NCBI GenBank assembly: GCA_037968855.1 | Contig: JBBKWH010000102.1 | Location: 1-18,001, forward strand | Length of the DNA stretch: 18,001 nucleotides | Source: JBBKWH01 sp037968855 | GTDB taxonomy: Bacteria > Pseudomonadota > Gammaproteobacteria > Pseudomonadales > Moraxellaceae | Direction of reading: 5' to 3' | Shown here: positions 1 to 6,962 of the stretch, in pieces | Layout of the letters: each line of letters begins with the position of its first letter | Position numbering within the stretch: the stretch's first letter is position 1 | Notes under the pieces: generated by a model | Databases searched by the model: none | What the model was told of the DNA's origin: nothing | The model's input: only the letters and a program-made list of their open reading frames with translations | Made by a program: the position numbers and the translations under genes

Positions 1-3
1 GGA

Positions 4-70
4 CAAGCGGTAGGTTTTATCTCCTCGTCAAGCTCAAGGCTTCAGGATGTCACCAAACTCTTACCGCTTG
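4..70. repeat. 9-bp perfect inverted repeat flanking about 49 bp
   Basis: CAAGCGGTA at 4-12 is the exact reverse complement of TACCGCTTG at 62-70. An 8-bp direct repeat GGATGTCA also occurs at 45-52 and 111-118, the second copy ending just before the helicase remnant begins. This may mark a junction where foreign or rearranged DNA was joined to the truncated gene. It may equally be chance, because no recombinase core or insertion-sequence end is recognisable. Confidence 0.25.
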
Positions 71-119
71 CATGTAATGGGAGCTAACCACTACAAGAAT
101 CAAGATACAAGGATGTCAA

Positions 120-656
120 GATCTGCATCAATCCATTTACCAAAATATCAAGGCATGGAAAGTCCCTTTTGATGCACCTGCCATGTACCTAGATCAAAAC
201 CTACGCAACACCGCACCCATTGGGACATTTGCCGCCGAGCAAACCAACCGACCGATGCCATCTAAGTTTTTGGTACTAGACGGCATCGCACCGGTGATAC
301 ACCTGAGCAAAGACTTCCACGACATGGGCCAGCAGCTTCGACAACAACTCAAAAAACTGATTCACCACGACGGTATCTTGCCGGAACAAATTGTAGTGCT
401 ATCCCCTTATCGTCATACCAATACATCATCGACATGGACGGAAGGACTGCGTGACGTGACGGTTAATATCGATATGGCCAGCATTCAAGCAGGGCAAGTC
501 CGCGTCGGTACGATTCATGGCTTTAAAGGAATGGAAGCCGATGTGGTGATCATCGCCGGACTAACCGAGCAAGCCCAGCAGCACCCAGAATGGTTATATG
601 TGGGGGCTACTCGGGCACGGGCTGGGTTGGTTGTGCTATCACTATCCAATCTATAG
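120..656 (+). pseudogene. 5'-truncated superfamily I (UvrD/Rep-like) helicase, C-terminal fragment
   Basis: The frame is open from 78 (after TAA at 75-77) to the stop at 656. Helicase-like sequence starts near 120 (DLHQSIYQ, similar to motif III), upstream of the first ATG at 183. Next comes LDQNLRNT (the motif IV region of UvrD-like helicases), then VRVGTIHGFKGMEADVVI (motif V) and LYVGATRARAGL (motif VI, with the arginine pair that contacts ATP). Walker A, Walker B and the whole N-terminal half are absent, so the product cannot hydrolyse ATP. Family members, some with an N-terminal NERD domain, are usually 500-700 residues; this has about 178 in frame. The ATG at 183 lies inside conserved helicase sequence and is not a natural start. 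A short domain could still be expressed, but a dead remnant is more likely. The window edge is 119 bases away, so the missing half is absent from at least that stretch. Confidence 0.8.
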
Positions 657-698
657 CTGAATCAAAACGAGATGAAGGTCTAAATGATTAAAAAATCC

Positions 699-899
699 TC
701 ATTTAAAACGCTTGAGCCATTTTCGCAACACAGTGCTGAGGATGTAATGCGGGCCGCCCAAACTGGGATGATAGCGAACTTGGTGGCTACCACATTTTTC
801 ACACACGCCATGCGATCGCAAATCAATTTGCGAAACAAGCAATCGAGTCGAACCACATTTACAGCAAGTCTTTTTTAAATACGGCTGTTGTACGATCAT
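699..899 (-). CDS. small zinc-ribbon protein, unknown function
   Basis: This is a 66-residue product with two CxxC knuckles: C12-x2-C15 (KCG) and C33-x2-C36 (EKCG), 17 residues apart. That is the layout of a single zinc ribbon. C13 is an extra cysteine. The C-terminal 20 residues are basic and aromatic (LRKWLKRFK), which would suit nucleic-acid or membrane contact. AAGGG lies about nine bases before the ATG, and the frame starts 21 bp after the stop of the upstream HTH gene on the same strand, so the two may be co-transcribed. A 64-codon frame on the plus strand (684-878) covers the same bases but has no family-like features. I do not recognise a named family. The regular Cys spacing and the ribosome site are the grounds for calling it real. 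Confidence 0.6.
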   Translation of the reverse strand: MIVQQPYLKKTCCKCGSTRLLVSQIDLRSHGVCEKCGSHQVRYHPSLGGPHYILSTVLRKWLKRFK

Positions 900-920
900 G
901 ATTTTAATCCCTTGTAGTTG

Positions 921-1550
921 TCAAACCAGTGATTGAATTTCGTGACTAATGTCAGCCAGATCCGACTCATCAAGCAACGCCACCACCTGTTTAAGCGCTT
1001 GATGGGCTTGTTGTAAGCGCTTTTTTTCTGACGGTTTAAACATATCGGTGACGAGTGCAGCAGCTTCGGCAAACAATAGATCAAACGGCGAGTTAGGACG
1101 ATGGGTAATGCCTTTGATGGCACCTTGAGACAAAGGTGGCTGGTTTGAATGACTGATCGCCTGATCAAAGGCGATGCCACCCGTAACAATTTTAGCTTTT
1201 TCAAACAATGGCTGTAGCGAGGCCATCAGTTGTGGCGGAATCACATCATGCAACTGTTGCTCAACCAGACGCAGGGTCAATGCTTGTGTGGGGCTCAGCC
1301 CTTGAACCGGTGTATCCGGCAAGCGCTGCCAACGCCAACTGTGTGGCATACAGTCATCACGGCACTCAATAGGAAAAATATCCTCTAATATACGCAGATC
1401 ACGTTGAATCGTGCGCAGTTCGGCATCAATGCCCAACGACGCTAAATGTGCTTTGATGTCGCTAGTGGCAACATAGTTGCCATTGAGCAAACAGCGCACA
1501 ATATGCCATTGCCGCTTCATGACTTTTGCTGATTCTGTACTCATAATCAT
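921..1550 (-). CDS. HTH regulator of the WYL type, lacking a recognisable WYL domain
   Basis: The product is 209 residues. Residues about 10-60 form a DeoR-like winged helix (KRQWHIVRCLL, then ELRTIQRDLRILEDIFPIEC), typical of the N-terminus of WYL-domain transcription factors. Residues about 75-120 match the linker of that family (SWRWQRLPD, then LSPTQALTLRLVEQQL and PPQLMASLQPLFEKA). At that point the ligand-sensing WYL domain and WCX extension should follow, giving 300 or more residues. Instead an unrelated stretch of about 90 residues runs to the stop, ending in a hydrophilic helix (FKPSEKKRLQQAHQALKQ). The protein therefore looks truncated or recombined with another reading frame, although the frame is intact. 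No clear ribosome site precedes the ATG at 1550; ATG 1544 is an alternative. The zinc-ribbon gene follows on the same strand. It probably binds DNA, but the signal it senses is unknown. Confidence 0.65.
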   Translation of the reverse strand: MIMSTESAKVMKRQWHIVRCLLNGNYVATSDIKAHLASLGIDAELRTIQRDLRILEDIFPIECRDDCMPHSWRWQRLPDTPVQGLSPTQALTLRLVEQQLHDVIPPQLMASLQPLFEKAKIVTGGIAFDQAISHSNQPPLSQGAIKGITHRPNSPFDLLFAEAAALVTDMFKPSEKKRLQQAHQALKQVVALLDESDLADISHEIQSLV

Positions 1551-1620
1551 AATGACAGCAAGGTAAGTAAGACGAGGTTATCAACTTTGTGATGGCTTGC
1601 TAAGTGCTAGAAGCACCGAG

Positions 1621-1639
1621 TGCGTCATACTTTGACGCA
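1621..1639. other. Short hairpin in the gap between cupin and HTH genes
   Basis: TGCGTCA (1621-1627) pairs perfectly with TGACGCA (1633-1639) across a 5-nt loop. It lies about 90 bases beyond the stop of the minus-strand cupin gene and upstream of the minus-strand HTH gene. There is no adjacent T-run, so it is either a weak or factor-assisted terminator or an operator. The remainder of 1551-1726 is AT-rich, with no recognised feature. Confidence 0.35.
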
Positions 1640-1726
1640 GGCTGTACTAACATCAGATATTGATGATTATTTTTATCCATGATTTATTTAAAAAATCATA
1701 GTAATCAAAATTATGCTACTTCTTCA

Positions 1727-2485
1727 CTATTTTAGATAAGCCAACTCTCGTTCTATGCGCCGCTCGGTCAAATGCCCCATCTTCACATACAACAATGCGC
1801 CTTCATCTTGGGTAAACGCCTGCTGCTGACTGCCCACTGGTAGACGAATCCACGTTCCAACGGGATAGCAATGCTGTTGATCATGCCAGACACCCTCTAG
1901 CACATAGGCCTCAAATCCACCCACATGATCAAGCACTTGCGCAGGTGTATGTGCAGGCCAGCGTTGTAGGGCTGTTTTTACACCGTCATAGCAATGTAAT
2001 GACAAAACCATCACACCTGCAATGTCTTCATGCTCATGCCATGCCTCACAAGGCTGTAGATTGATGGTCTTTAGGCTGCTGGTCTGTTGCTCGCTAAAGG
2101 CATGGGTAAAAATCCTTAAGGTCTGTTGATCCTCTGGTACAAACTGCCAAAGCTTGACCAAGATGGTACAACCATCGACAGAAAACGGGGCATGCGCCGA
2201 GCCTGCCGGATGACGGAGATAACTGCCTGCGGGATAATCACCGCTCTGGTCAGAAAACACACCGTCTAAGACCAAAATCTCCTCACCACCACCATGCACA
2301 TGCCGATCAAAACGCGTTCCCGCGTTATAGCGCACCACACTGGTGGCTCTGGCAATTTCCGCACCCACACGGTCAAGCATCCGTCGATGAATCCCCAATG
2401 CTGGTGATGGCAACCAGATCGCATCGGTCTCGAGGTCAACAACACGCTGGCTAAAGTCGGCATGGATCGAATCTGGCGTATTCAT
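1727..2485 (-). CDS. ChrR-like double-cupin domain protein
   Basis: The product is 252 residues with two beta-barrel cupin repeats. The first (residues about 45-125) has the metal-binding motif H62-x-H64-x3-E68-x6-G with a later H98 (HPAGSAHAPF), the usual three-His, one-Glu site for zinc or iron. The second repeat (about 140-235) keeps H187 and E192 but has lost HxH, so it is probably structural. The fold resembles the sensor half of the anti-sigma factor ChrR, but the N-terminal sigma-binding, zinc-binding domain is absent and no ECF sigma gene is adjacent, so an anti-sigma role is unlikely. The gene starts 15 bp after the recombinase stop, and its AAGGA ribosome site overlaps that TAA codon, so translational coupling is likely. 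The substrate cannot be told; a small dioxygenase-like or binding role is possible. Confidence 0.75.
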   Translation of the reverse strand: MNTPDSIHADFSQRVVDLETDAIWLPSPALGIHRRMLDRVGAEIARATSVVRYNAGTRFDRHVHGGGEEILVLDGVFSDQSGDYPAGSYLRHPAGSAHAPFSVDGCTILVKLWQFVPEDQQTLRIFTHAFSEQQTSSLKTINLQPCEAWHEHEDIAGVMVLSLHCYDGVKTALQRWPAHTPAQVLDHVGGFEAYVLEGVWHDQQHCYPVGTWIRLPVGSQQQAFTQDEGALLYVKMGHLTERRIERELAYLK

Positions 2486-2500
2486 GAGGGTATCTTATCC

Positions 2501-3664
2501 TTAGTCCGGCTCACGCTGGCGCTGGCTCAGTGCAGCAAACCGCTCCAGATCGGCGCGCCGCTGCTGATCCAACGTTTTGGCATATAAACGGGTGGTTTTG
2601 GGGTCACGATGGCCGAGTTCGTCTTGGGTGGTTTCCAACGATGCACCGGCCAACAGACGATGGGTGGCATTGGTATGCCGTAGCCAGTGGGTGCTCATCT
2701 GGGCCAATCGTTGTTGTAAATGGGGATCAGGACAGTCCTGTGCTGCCGCTTGACCAATCTGCTGAATAATCAGGCCAATCGCTCGCGGCGTTAATGGTTT
2801 AAAGCCACCCTGCTGCGATAAGGCACACACCAGTGGCATCTGATCGTTCGGCACAGGTAGCGTGGGCAAAATTCCTAGCCACGCTCGATAGTCCGCCAGC
2901 GCATCCAGTACCTGTTGATGCAGGGTAATGGTGCGCGGTTTTCGGCCTTTACCTAACACCTGCAACACATGGCCATACTGTTGCGGTTGTACATCACACA
3001 TCCGTGCCTGAGCCACTTCCTCACGGCGCATACCGGTCTGGTATAACAACAACAATAACCAGCGATCCCGTCGATAGCGTCGCTCTGCTGCTGCGGTCTG
3101 TCGTGGCTGTGCATCCAACCAATCTTGCAGCCAATGCCATCCCTCAACCGACAACCACTTATTGGGCGTTGTCTGTTGCTGAACGGGTGGACGTAGGCTT
3201 AATTTGATCAATTGTCGCGCGATATAACCCGCATCATGTAAATAGGAAAACAATAGCCCCAGCACCCGCCGACTGTAATCCAGTGACTGATCAGACAATG
3301 GCCCAATCAACAATTGTGTGGCCAGTAGCGCCTCATCCTGTCGTGGTTTACGCGGTCTAATCCAATGCGTGGGCGGCTGCTGTAAATGGGCAAAAAACTG
3401 ATGAATATCGTCTAGTCTCAGTGTGGCAAAGGTCTTGTTATGCTCCTGCATCCAGACCCACAGGCGCATCGACTCACGTTGGTAGGCCGCCTGCGTATGC
3501 GTCGACCGGCCAGCCCGTGCCAGCAACCATGCGGCAATTGCGCGTTGATCATCGCTGGCCTCGCTGCTGAGACCACCAGCAAATAGGCTATGCGGCATAG
3601 TCGGTTGTACAGATAGATCAGTCACGACCTGTGCGCGTGCTGCTATCAATGAAGATTCTGTCAT
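2501..3664 (-). CDS. tyrosine site-specific recombinase (phage integrase family)
   Basis: Counting from the ATG at 3664, the protein has 387 residues. Residues about 40-155 form a SAM-like core-binding domain and about 170-380 the catalytic domain. The full catalytic set is visible: R213 (TGMRREE), K239 (GKGRKPR, beta-hairpin lysine), H326-x2-R329 (HWLRHT), H352 (LGH) and nucleophile Y361 (RLYAK). The enzyme should cut and rejoin DNA through a 3'-phosphotyrosine link. An ATG seven codons upstream (3685) has no ribosome site, whereas 3664 is preceded by GAGG about 12 bases away. It is somewhat longer than XerC/D (about 300 residues) and has a longer linker (positions 105-130), which argues for an element-encoded or lineage-specific recombinase. 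No other phage or conjugative gene lies beside it, and no attachment-site pair was seen. Confidence 0.88.
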   Translation of the reverse strand: MTESSLIAARAQVVTDLSVQPTMPHSLFAGGLSSEASDDQRAIAAWLLARAGRSTHTQAAYQRESMRLWVWMQEHNKTFATLRLDDIHQFFAHLQQPPTHWIRPRKPRQDEALLATQLLIGPLSDQSLDYSRRVLGLLFSYLHDAGYIARQLIKLSLRPPVQQQTTPNKWLSVEGWHWLQDWLDAQPRQTAAAERRYRRDRWLLLLLYQTGMRREEVAQARMCDVQPQQYGHVLQVLGKGRKPRTITLHQQVLDALADYRAWLGILPTLPVPNDQMPLVCALSQQGGFKPLTPRAIGLIIQQIGQAAAQDCPDPHLQQRLAQMSTHWLRHTNATHRLLAGASLETTQDELGHRDPKTTRLYAKTLDQQRRADLERFAALSQRQREPD

Positions 3665-3780
3665 ATAAGCTGTATCTGACCTCATCTAAACTTGGAGATG
3701 TGCAAGGCTGGTAGCATGGCGGCATTCACTGGCGACGACTAGCCCAAAACGGTTGTATCACACCGTATTGATCAACAGCA

Positions 3781-3790
3781 TTTGGCCAAA
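3781..3790. promoter_or_regulatory. Palindrome TTTGGCCAAA between divergent genes
   Basis: A perfect 10-bp palindrome lies in the gap between the minus-strand recombinase and the plus-strand monooxygenase, about 135 bp before the chosen monooxygenase ATG. It could be an operator half or chance. No convincing sigma-70 hexamers were identified in 3665-3926. Confidence 0.2.
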
Positions 3791-3926
3791 ATATGACGTT
3801 TTTGCTCAAATCACTTGGGTTTAGGCCGCGAATTGATCACAATTGCCAGCGCAATGCTGCACAAAGCCACGCACGATATCAACTGCGACTTTTTTCACGC
3901 GATTAACAACGACAAGCAGAGCATTG

Positions 3927-5477
3927 ATGATGACCAGTCAACCCCATGGTTCAACAGCAACCGACATGTCACCCCCCTCCTCGTCACAGCCGCAAGTGCC
4001 ACACCATGATGCCTTGATTATTGGCAGTGGATTTTCTGGCCTTTGCATGGCCATCGCGCTTAAAAAATCTGGCCGACAGGATTTTTTGATTCTCGAAAAA
4101 GGCGATGGCGTCGGTGGAACATGGCGCGATAACACCTATCCGGGTGCAGCCTGCGACGTACCATCCAATATGTATTCATTTTCGTTTGAACCTAATCCCA
4201 ACTGGTCACGCATGTACTCTGGCCAAGCCGAAATTTTAAACTACATGCAGCATTGCGCTGACAAATATGACCTGATGCCGCATGTGCAGGCCAATAGCGA
4301 AGTGCATGAACTGCGCTGGGATGAGCAACAACGCATCTGGCATGTCAGTTTGGCCGATGGCTCGATGATGACGGCGCGTATCGTGGTCTCTGGCGTGGGT
4401 GGTCTAAGCCGTCCAGCCTTGCCCAAAGTCAAAGGACTTGATCAGTTTGCAGGGCCGGTCTTTCACTCAGCCGATTGGCATCACGAGGTAGACCTCACCG
4501 ACAAGCGTGTTGCCGTGATTGGTACAGGAGCCAGCGCCATTCAGTTTGTACCAGAGATCGTGCCGCAAGTCGCCAAGCTCAGCCTGTTTCAACGCACTCC
4601 ACCGTGGATCGTGCCTAAACCCGATAGCAGAATTAATCCGGTCATTCGGCATATTTTTCAGCATATTCCGGCTGCTCAGCGTTTTGCTCGTAACAGTATC
4701 TATTGGCAGAGCGAATTGTTTGGTTTGGGCTTTTTGCATCCTAGCCTGATGAAACCGATCAAAAACCTTGCCTTGTGGCATCTAGAGCGGCAAGTACCTA
4801 ACGCCGAACTACGCGACAAACTCACGCCCAATTACACCATTGGCTGTAAGCGGGTGTTATTTTCTAACAACTATTATCCGGCAGTCTCGCAAGACAATGT
4901 GGATGTGATCGCCAGTGGTGTCTCGGAAGTCACACGTGACAGTGTGATTGATAGCGAAGGCGTCGCGCATCCGGTTGATGTGGTGATCTGCGGAACTGGT
5001 TTTGATGCACAAAACCCGTTTGGCCCCCTCAAGATCTATGACCGCAAGCAACACGAACTGCGTGAGCGTGGCAGTATGAGCGCGTACTTGGGCATCATGA
5101 TGAGTGATGCGCCGAACCTGTTTTTTTTGCTGGGCCCAAACACTGGACTGGGTCATAACTCGCTTATCTTTATGATCGAGTCACAAGTGAACTTTGTCAT
5201 GCAGTGCTTGGAGCAGATGAAACAGACTCGCCGTGCCAGCGTCGAAGTACGTGCCGACGCCGAACAAGCCTTTAATGACAAACTGCTTAAGCAGCAAAAA
5301 GGCACAGTATGGACATCCGGTGGCTGTAAGAGTTGGTACTTGGACGAAAACGGTCAAAACACCACCCTATGGCCGGGCTTTACATGGCAATACTGGCTCA
5401 AAACCCGTAGCGTCGACTTTGCAGACTTTAAGTTTGCCAATCAGCGTCAGCCCTTGGCACAACAAGCAGACAGCTAA
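3927..5477 (+). CDS. Flavin-containing monooxygenase, Baeyer-Villiger type
   Basis: From the ATG at 3927 the protein has 516 residues. An FAD-binding Rossmann motif GSGFSG is at residues 33-38, followed by GVGGTWRDNTYPGAACD, the conserved segment of type I BVMOs. The fingerprint FAGPVFHSADW (174-184) satisfies FxGxxxHxxxW; the next residue is His rather than the usual Pro or Asp. A second Rossmann motif GTGASA (199-204) should bind NADPH. The family inserts one oxygen atom from O2 next to a carbonyl, turning ketones into esters or lactones, and related members oxidise S or N atoms. The frame is open further upstream (TTG at 3843), but that leader is low-complexity and unlike the family. ATG 3927, 3930 and 3966 are all possible and none has a strong ribosome site. 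The esterase at 6,959 would be the logical next enzyme. The substrate is unknown. Confidence 0.88.
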   Translation: MMTSQPHGSTATDMSPPSSSQPQVPHHDALIIGSGFSGLCMAIALKKSGRQDFLILEKGDGVGGTWRDNTYPGAACDVPSNMYSFSFEPNPNWSRMYSGQAEILNYMQHCADKYDLMPHVQANSEVHELRWDEQQRIWHVSLADGSMMTARIVVSGVGGLSRPALPKVKGLDQFAGPVFHSADWHHEVDLTDKRVAVIGTGASAIQFVPEIVPQVAKLSLFQRTPPWIVPKPDSRINPVIRHIFQHIPAAQRFARNSIYWQSELFGLGFLHPSLMKPIKNLALWHLERQVPNAELRDKLTPNYTIGCKRVLFSNNYYPAVSQDNVDVIASGVSEVTRDSVIDSEGVAHPVDVVICGTGFDAQNPFGPLKIYDRKQHELRERGSMSAYLGIMMSDAPNLFFLLGPNTGLGHNSLIFMIESQVNFVMQCLEQMKQTRRASVEVRADAEQAFNDKLLKQQKGTVWTSGGCKSWYLDENGQNTTLWPGFTWQYWLKTRSVDFADFKFANQRQPLAQQADS

Positions 5478-5509
5478 AACACAGCGCCTAGCTTAGGTAA
5501 AAATGATCA

Positions 5510-5536
5510 GCATCAGGTGGTTGATCCATCTGATGC
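5510..5536. terminator. Strong hairpin after the monooxygenase gene
   Basis: GCATCAGGTGG (5510-5520) pairs with CCATCTGATGC (5526-5536) over 11 bp, with one G-T wobble and a 5-nt loop, 32 bases after the monooxygenase stop. No T-run follows on the plus strand. Position and stability suggest a 3'-end or RNA-stabilising hairpin rather than a textbook intrinsic terminator. Confidence 0.45.
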
Positions 5537-5628
5537 GACCCCTCTCAACAGCGGAGCACACCTCGACCTGTAAACCATAAAGATCAGCTAAACATTGATT
5601 GAAAAAAAATAAGGCAAGCATTCATTTA

Positions 5629-5656
5629 TTCAACTGTGATATGTTTTACATATAAG
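5629..5656 (+). promoter_or_regulatory. Possible sigma-70 promoter for the 66-residue gene
   Basis: TTCAAC (5629-5634) and TATAAG (5651-5656) are separated by 16 bp in an AT-rich stretch, about 44 bp before the ATG at 5700. The -10 element is good (5 of 6 matches) and the -35 element weak (3 of 6). Confidence 0.35.
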
Positions 5657-5699
5657 GGCAAAAAGACCCTCACACATCACAATCATCAGGAACGATGTC

Positions 5700-5900
5700 A
5701 TGAATGCAAACCACCGCTATATTCAGCTACTCTGTCGATTCAAAATTGCCATGCGGCGTCAGTTGATTGCAGTTGATCTTGATACTTTTATCAACGATCT
5801 TAGCTATCGGCAACGTTGTATTGATCAAGCCATTCATACCGGTTGCCCACAACTGCGTGAGCTGGTGAGTGAGTTAAAGTTAAGCCAACAAGCGGCTTAG
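5700..5900 (+). CDS. Small helical protein, unknown function
   Basis: The product has 66 residues, predominantly helical in character and without Cys clusters or a membrane segment. The N-terminal part is basic (HRYIQLLCRFKIAMRRQ), and the C-terminal half is polar (PQLRELVSELKLSQQ). AGGA stands about 10 bases before the ATG, and a plausible -10 element lies upstream. It has its own space between the monooxygenase hairpin and a strong hairpin after its stop, so it is probably an independent short transcript. I do not recognise the family. Its length, ribosome site and flanking signals are the support for a real gene. Confidence 0.55.
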   Translation: MNANHRYIQLLCRFKIAMRRQLIAVDLDTFINDLSYRQRCIDQAIHTGCPQLRELVSELKLSQQAA

Positions 5901-5988
5901 CATTCAATACTGCAACGTTTGGCTGATTTCTTCTGGGATCAAGCTGTCTAGGGTAGAATTAGAATATTGCGATCTAGACTAATCATGC

Positions 5989-6016
5989 TTGTCTTGAGTC
6001 AGCTCACTCAAGACAA
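5989..6016. terminator. Perfect 11-bp hairpin between convergent genes
   Basis: TTGTCTTGAGT (5989-5999) pairs perfectly with ACTCAAGACAA (6006-6016) across the loop CAGCTC. It lies between the small plus-strand gene and the minus-strand tetR, so it could serve both 3' ends. No T-run follows on either strand. Confidence 0.5.
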
Positions 6017-6021
6017 CAACA

Positions 6022-6044
6022 CACATTGCCTATTGAACAATGTG
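6022..6044. terminator. Second hairpin between convergent genes
   Basis: CACATTG (6022-6028) pairs with CAATGTG (6038-6044) around a 9-nt loop, five bases after the preceding hairpin and about 50 bases before the tetR stop. It has no T-tract. The tandem arrangement suggests a 3'-end structure for the tetR or small-gene transcript. Confidence 0.35.
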
Positions 6045-6094
6045 CTGATCTGTCCGATGCAATCTATTGCTGAGCATTGCTTGATATCACCTGC

Positions 6095-6712
6095 TTAGGT
6101 TGTCTCGCTGTGCTGCAATAAGCTTAGTAACATGCCGTGGATGGTGTCTTGAATCGAATCAAACATCTCTGGCTGGTTATGCTCAAACGCCACCAACACC
6201 AACTCATTAATCGCACCAACCATGGCCGTGGTAATCAATGGCGGCTGACGATCAAACTGCATATCCGAAAATGGTAGCCCCGTCACAATATGCTGCAATA
6301 GATGCGAAAAGCGATTCATGATATCTCGCCGCAACTGAATGCCATTTTGATCGACTAACAGCACTTCACTCATCAAGATTTGCATATAGCGTGGTCGAAC
6401 TCGCATATAAGTCAAAAACGCCATCACCCCATGTTGCAAATGCTGCTGTAAATCATCAGACAGTCCACGCGCATGGTCAATTGCAGCCTGCACCCCTTCT
6501 AAAGAGTTTAAGCTGGTCTCATGATAGCAATGCAGTAGGCAGTCTTTTTTATCAACAAAATGCTGATAAAACGTGCGCTTAGAGACTCTGGCATAACGGA
6601 CAATATCGGCAATTGTCGTATCAATATAGCCTTTTTCTGCAATGGCATAGGCAAAGCCATTCATCAAACGGTCTCTTGGGCTTAATTCCAAATCTATGTG
6701 ACATTCGTTCAT
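6095..6712 (-). CDS. TetR-family transcriptional regulator
   Basis: From the ATG at 6712 the protein has 205 residues. Residues about 12-58 form the TetR DNA-binding domain: a first helix with NGFAYAIAEKGYIDTTIADIV, then the recognition region RVSKRTFYQHFVDKKDCLL. The remaining 145 residues are the variable helical ligand-binding and dimerisation domain. The frame continues upstream to 7102, but that part is antisense to the esterase and does not resemble protein, so 6712 is preferred although its ribosome site is weak. The gene is divergent from the esterase, and a perfect palindrome at 6783-6800 lies 70 bp from its start. This is the usual layout for a TetR repressor controlling itself and its neighbour. 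The inducer is unknown; a ketone, ester or lipid-like molecule would fit the neighbours. Confidence 0.88.
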   Translation of the reverse strand: MNECHIDLELSPRDRLMNGFAYAIAEKGYIDTTIADIVRYARVSKRTFYQHFVDKKDCLLHCYHETSLNSLEGVQAAIDHARGLSDDLQQHLQHGVMAFLTYMRVRPRYMQILMSEVLLVDQNGIQLRRDIMNRFSHLLQHIVTGLPFSDMQFDRQPPLITTAMVGAINELVLVAFEHNQPEMFDSIQDTIHGMLLSLLQHSETT

Positions 6713-6782
6713 TGTTAACAGACCAAAATATTTATCCAATCTTGTTGCACAGCATAGCAGAAAGCGCCATACTCTGAATCGA

Positions 6783-6800
6783 TGGTACTTGTAAGTACCA
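6783..6800. promoter_or_regulatory. Probable TetR operator, perfect 18-bp palindrome
   Basis: TGGTACTT and AAGTACCA are exact inverted arms separated by GT, in the intergenic region between divergent tetR (start 6712) and the esterase unit (uORF start 6876). Arm length, 2-bp centre and location all match TetR-family operators. No second copy was noticed near the monooxygenase promoter. Confidence 0.7.
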
Positions 6801-6875
6801 CAACAAAGCCCGATGTTTTTTGAATTTTTTGCCGGCACGTATCGGTTTAACAACAATAAAGAGGGAGTGCGTTTG

Positions 6876-6962
6876 ATGTTCTCCAATTCTGCCTTACCGT
6901 TTTTAGTACCCGCCAACCCGCTGCAATCTTCGTCTGCTCCACGTAGAGGATTGGTGCTATGA
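6876..6962 (+). CDS. 28-residue upstream ORF overlapping the esterase start
   Basis: ATG at 6876 is preceded by GAGGGAG (6861-6867) with 8-nt spacing, an excellent ribosome site. The 28 codons end in TGA at 6960-6962, which overlaps the esterase ATG (6959-6961) as ATGA. The peptide starts MFSNSALPFLVPANPLQ and is Ser/Pro-rich, with no charged residue except one Arg. The arrangement implies translational coupling, possibly a leader peptide controlling the esterase. Alternatively it could be the accidental product of a displaced esterase start. No similar leader family is recognised. Confidence 0.45.
   Translation: MFSNSALPFLVPANPLQSSSAPRRGLVL

Noticed and set aside
4..70. Integron attC site or insertion-sequence terminal repeat from the 9-bp inverted repeat
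   Set aside because: No GTTRRRY/RYYYAAC core pair, no transposase gene and no target duplication next to the arms; kept only as a low-confidence repeat.
684..878. 64-codon plus-strand frame opposite the zinc-ribbon gene
   Set aside because: No recognisable motif and weak start context; the minus strand shows paired CxxC knuckles and a ribosome site.
1727..2485. Anti-sigma factor ChrR
   Set aside because: The N-terminal sigma-binding zinc domain is missing and there is no ECF sigma gene nearby; only the cupin fold is shared.
2501..3664. Prophage or integrative element boundary
   Set aside because: Apart from the recombinase there are no phage or conjugation genes, no tRNA gene and no visible direct-repeat attachment pair.
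3843..3926. TTG-started leader of the monooxygenase
   Set aside because: Low-complexity Thr/Ser-rich sequence unlike the family, rare start codon, and ATG codons at 3927 and 3930 fit the expected distance to the FAD motif.
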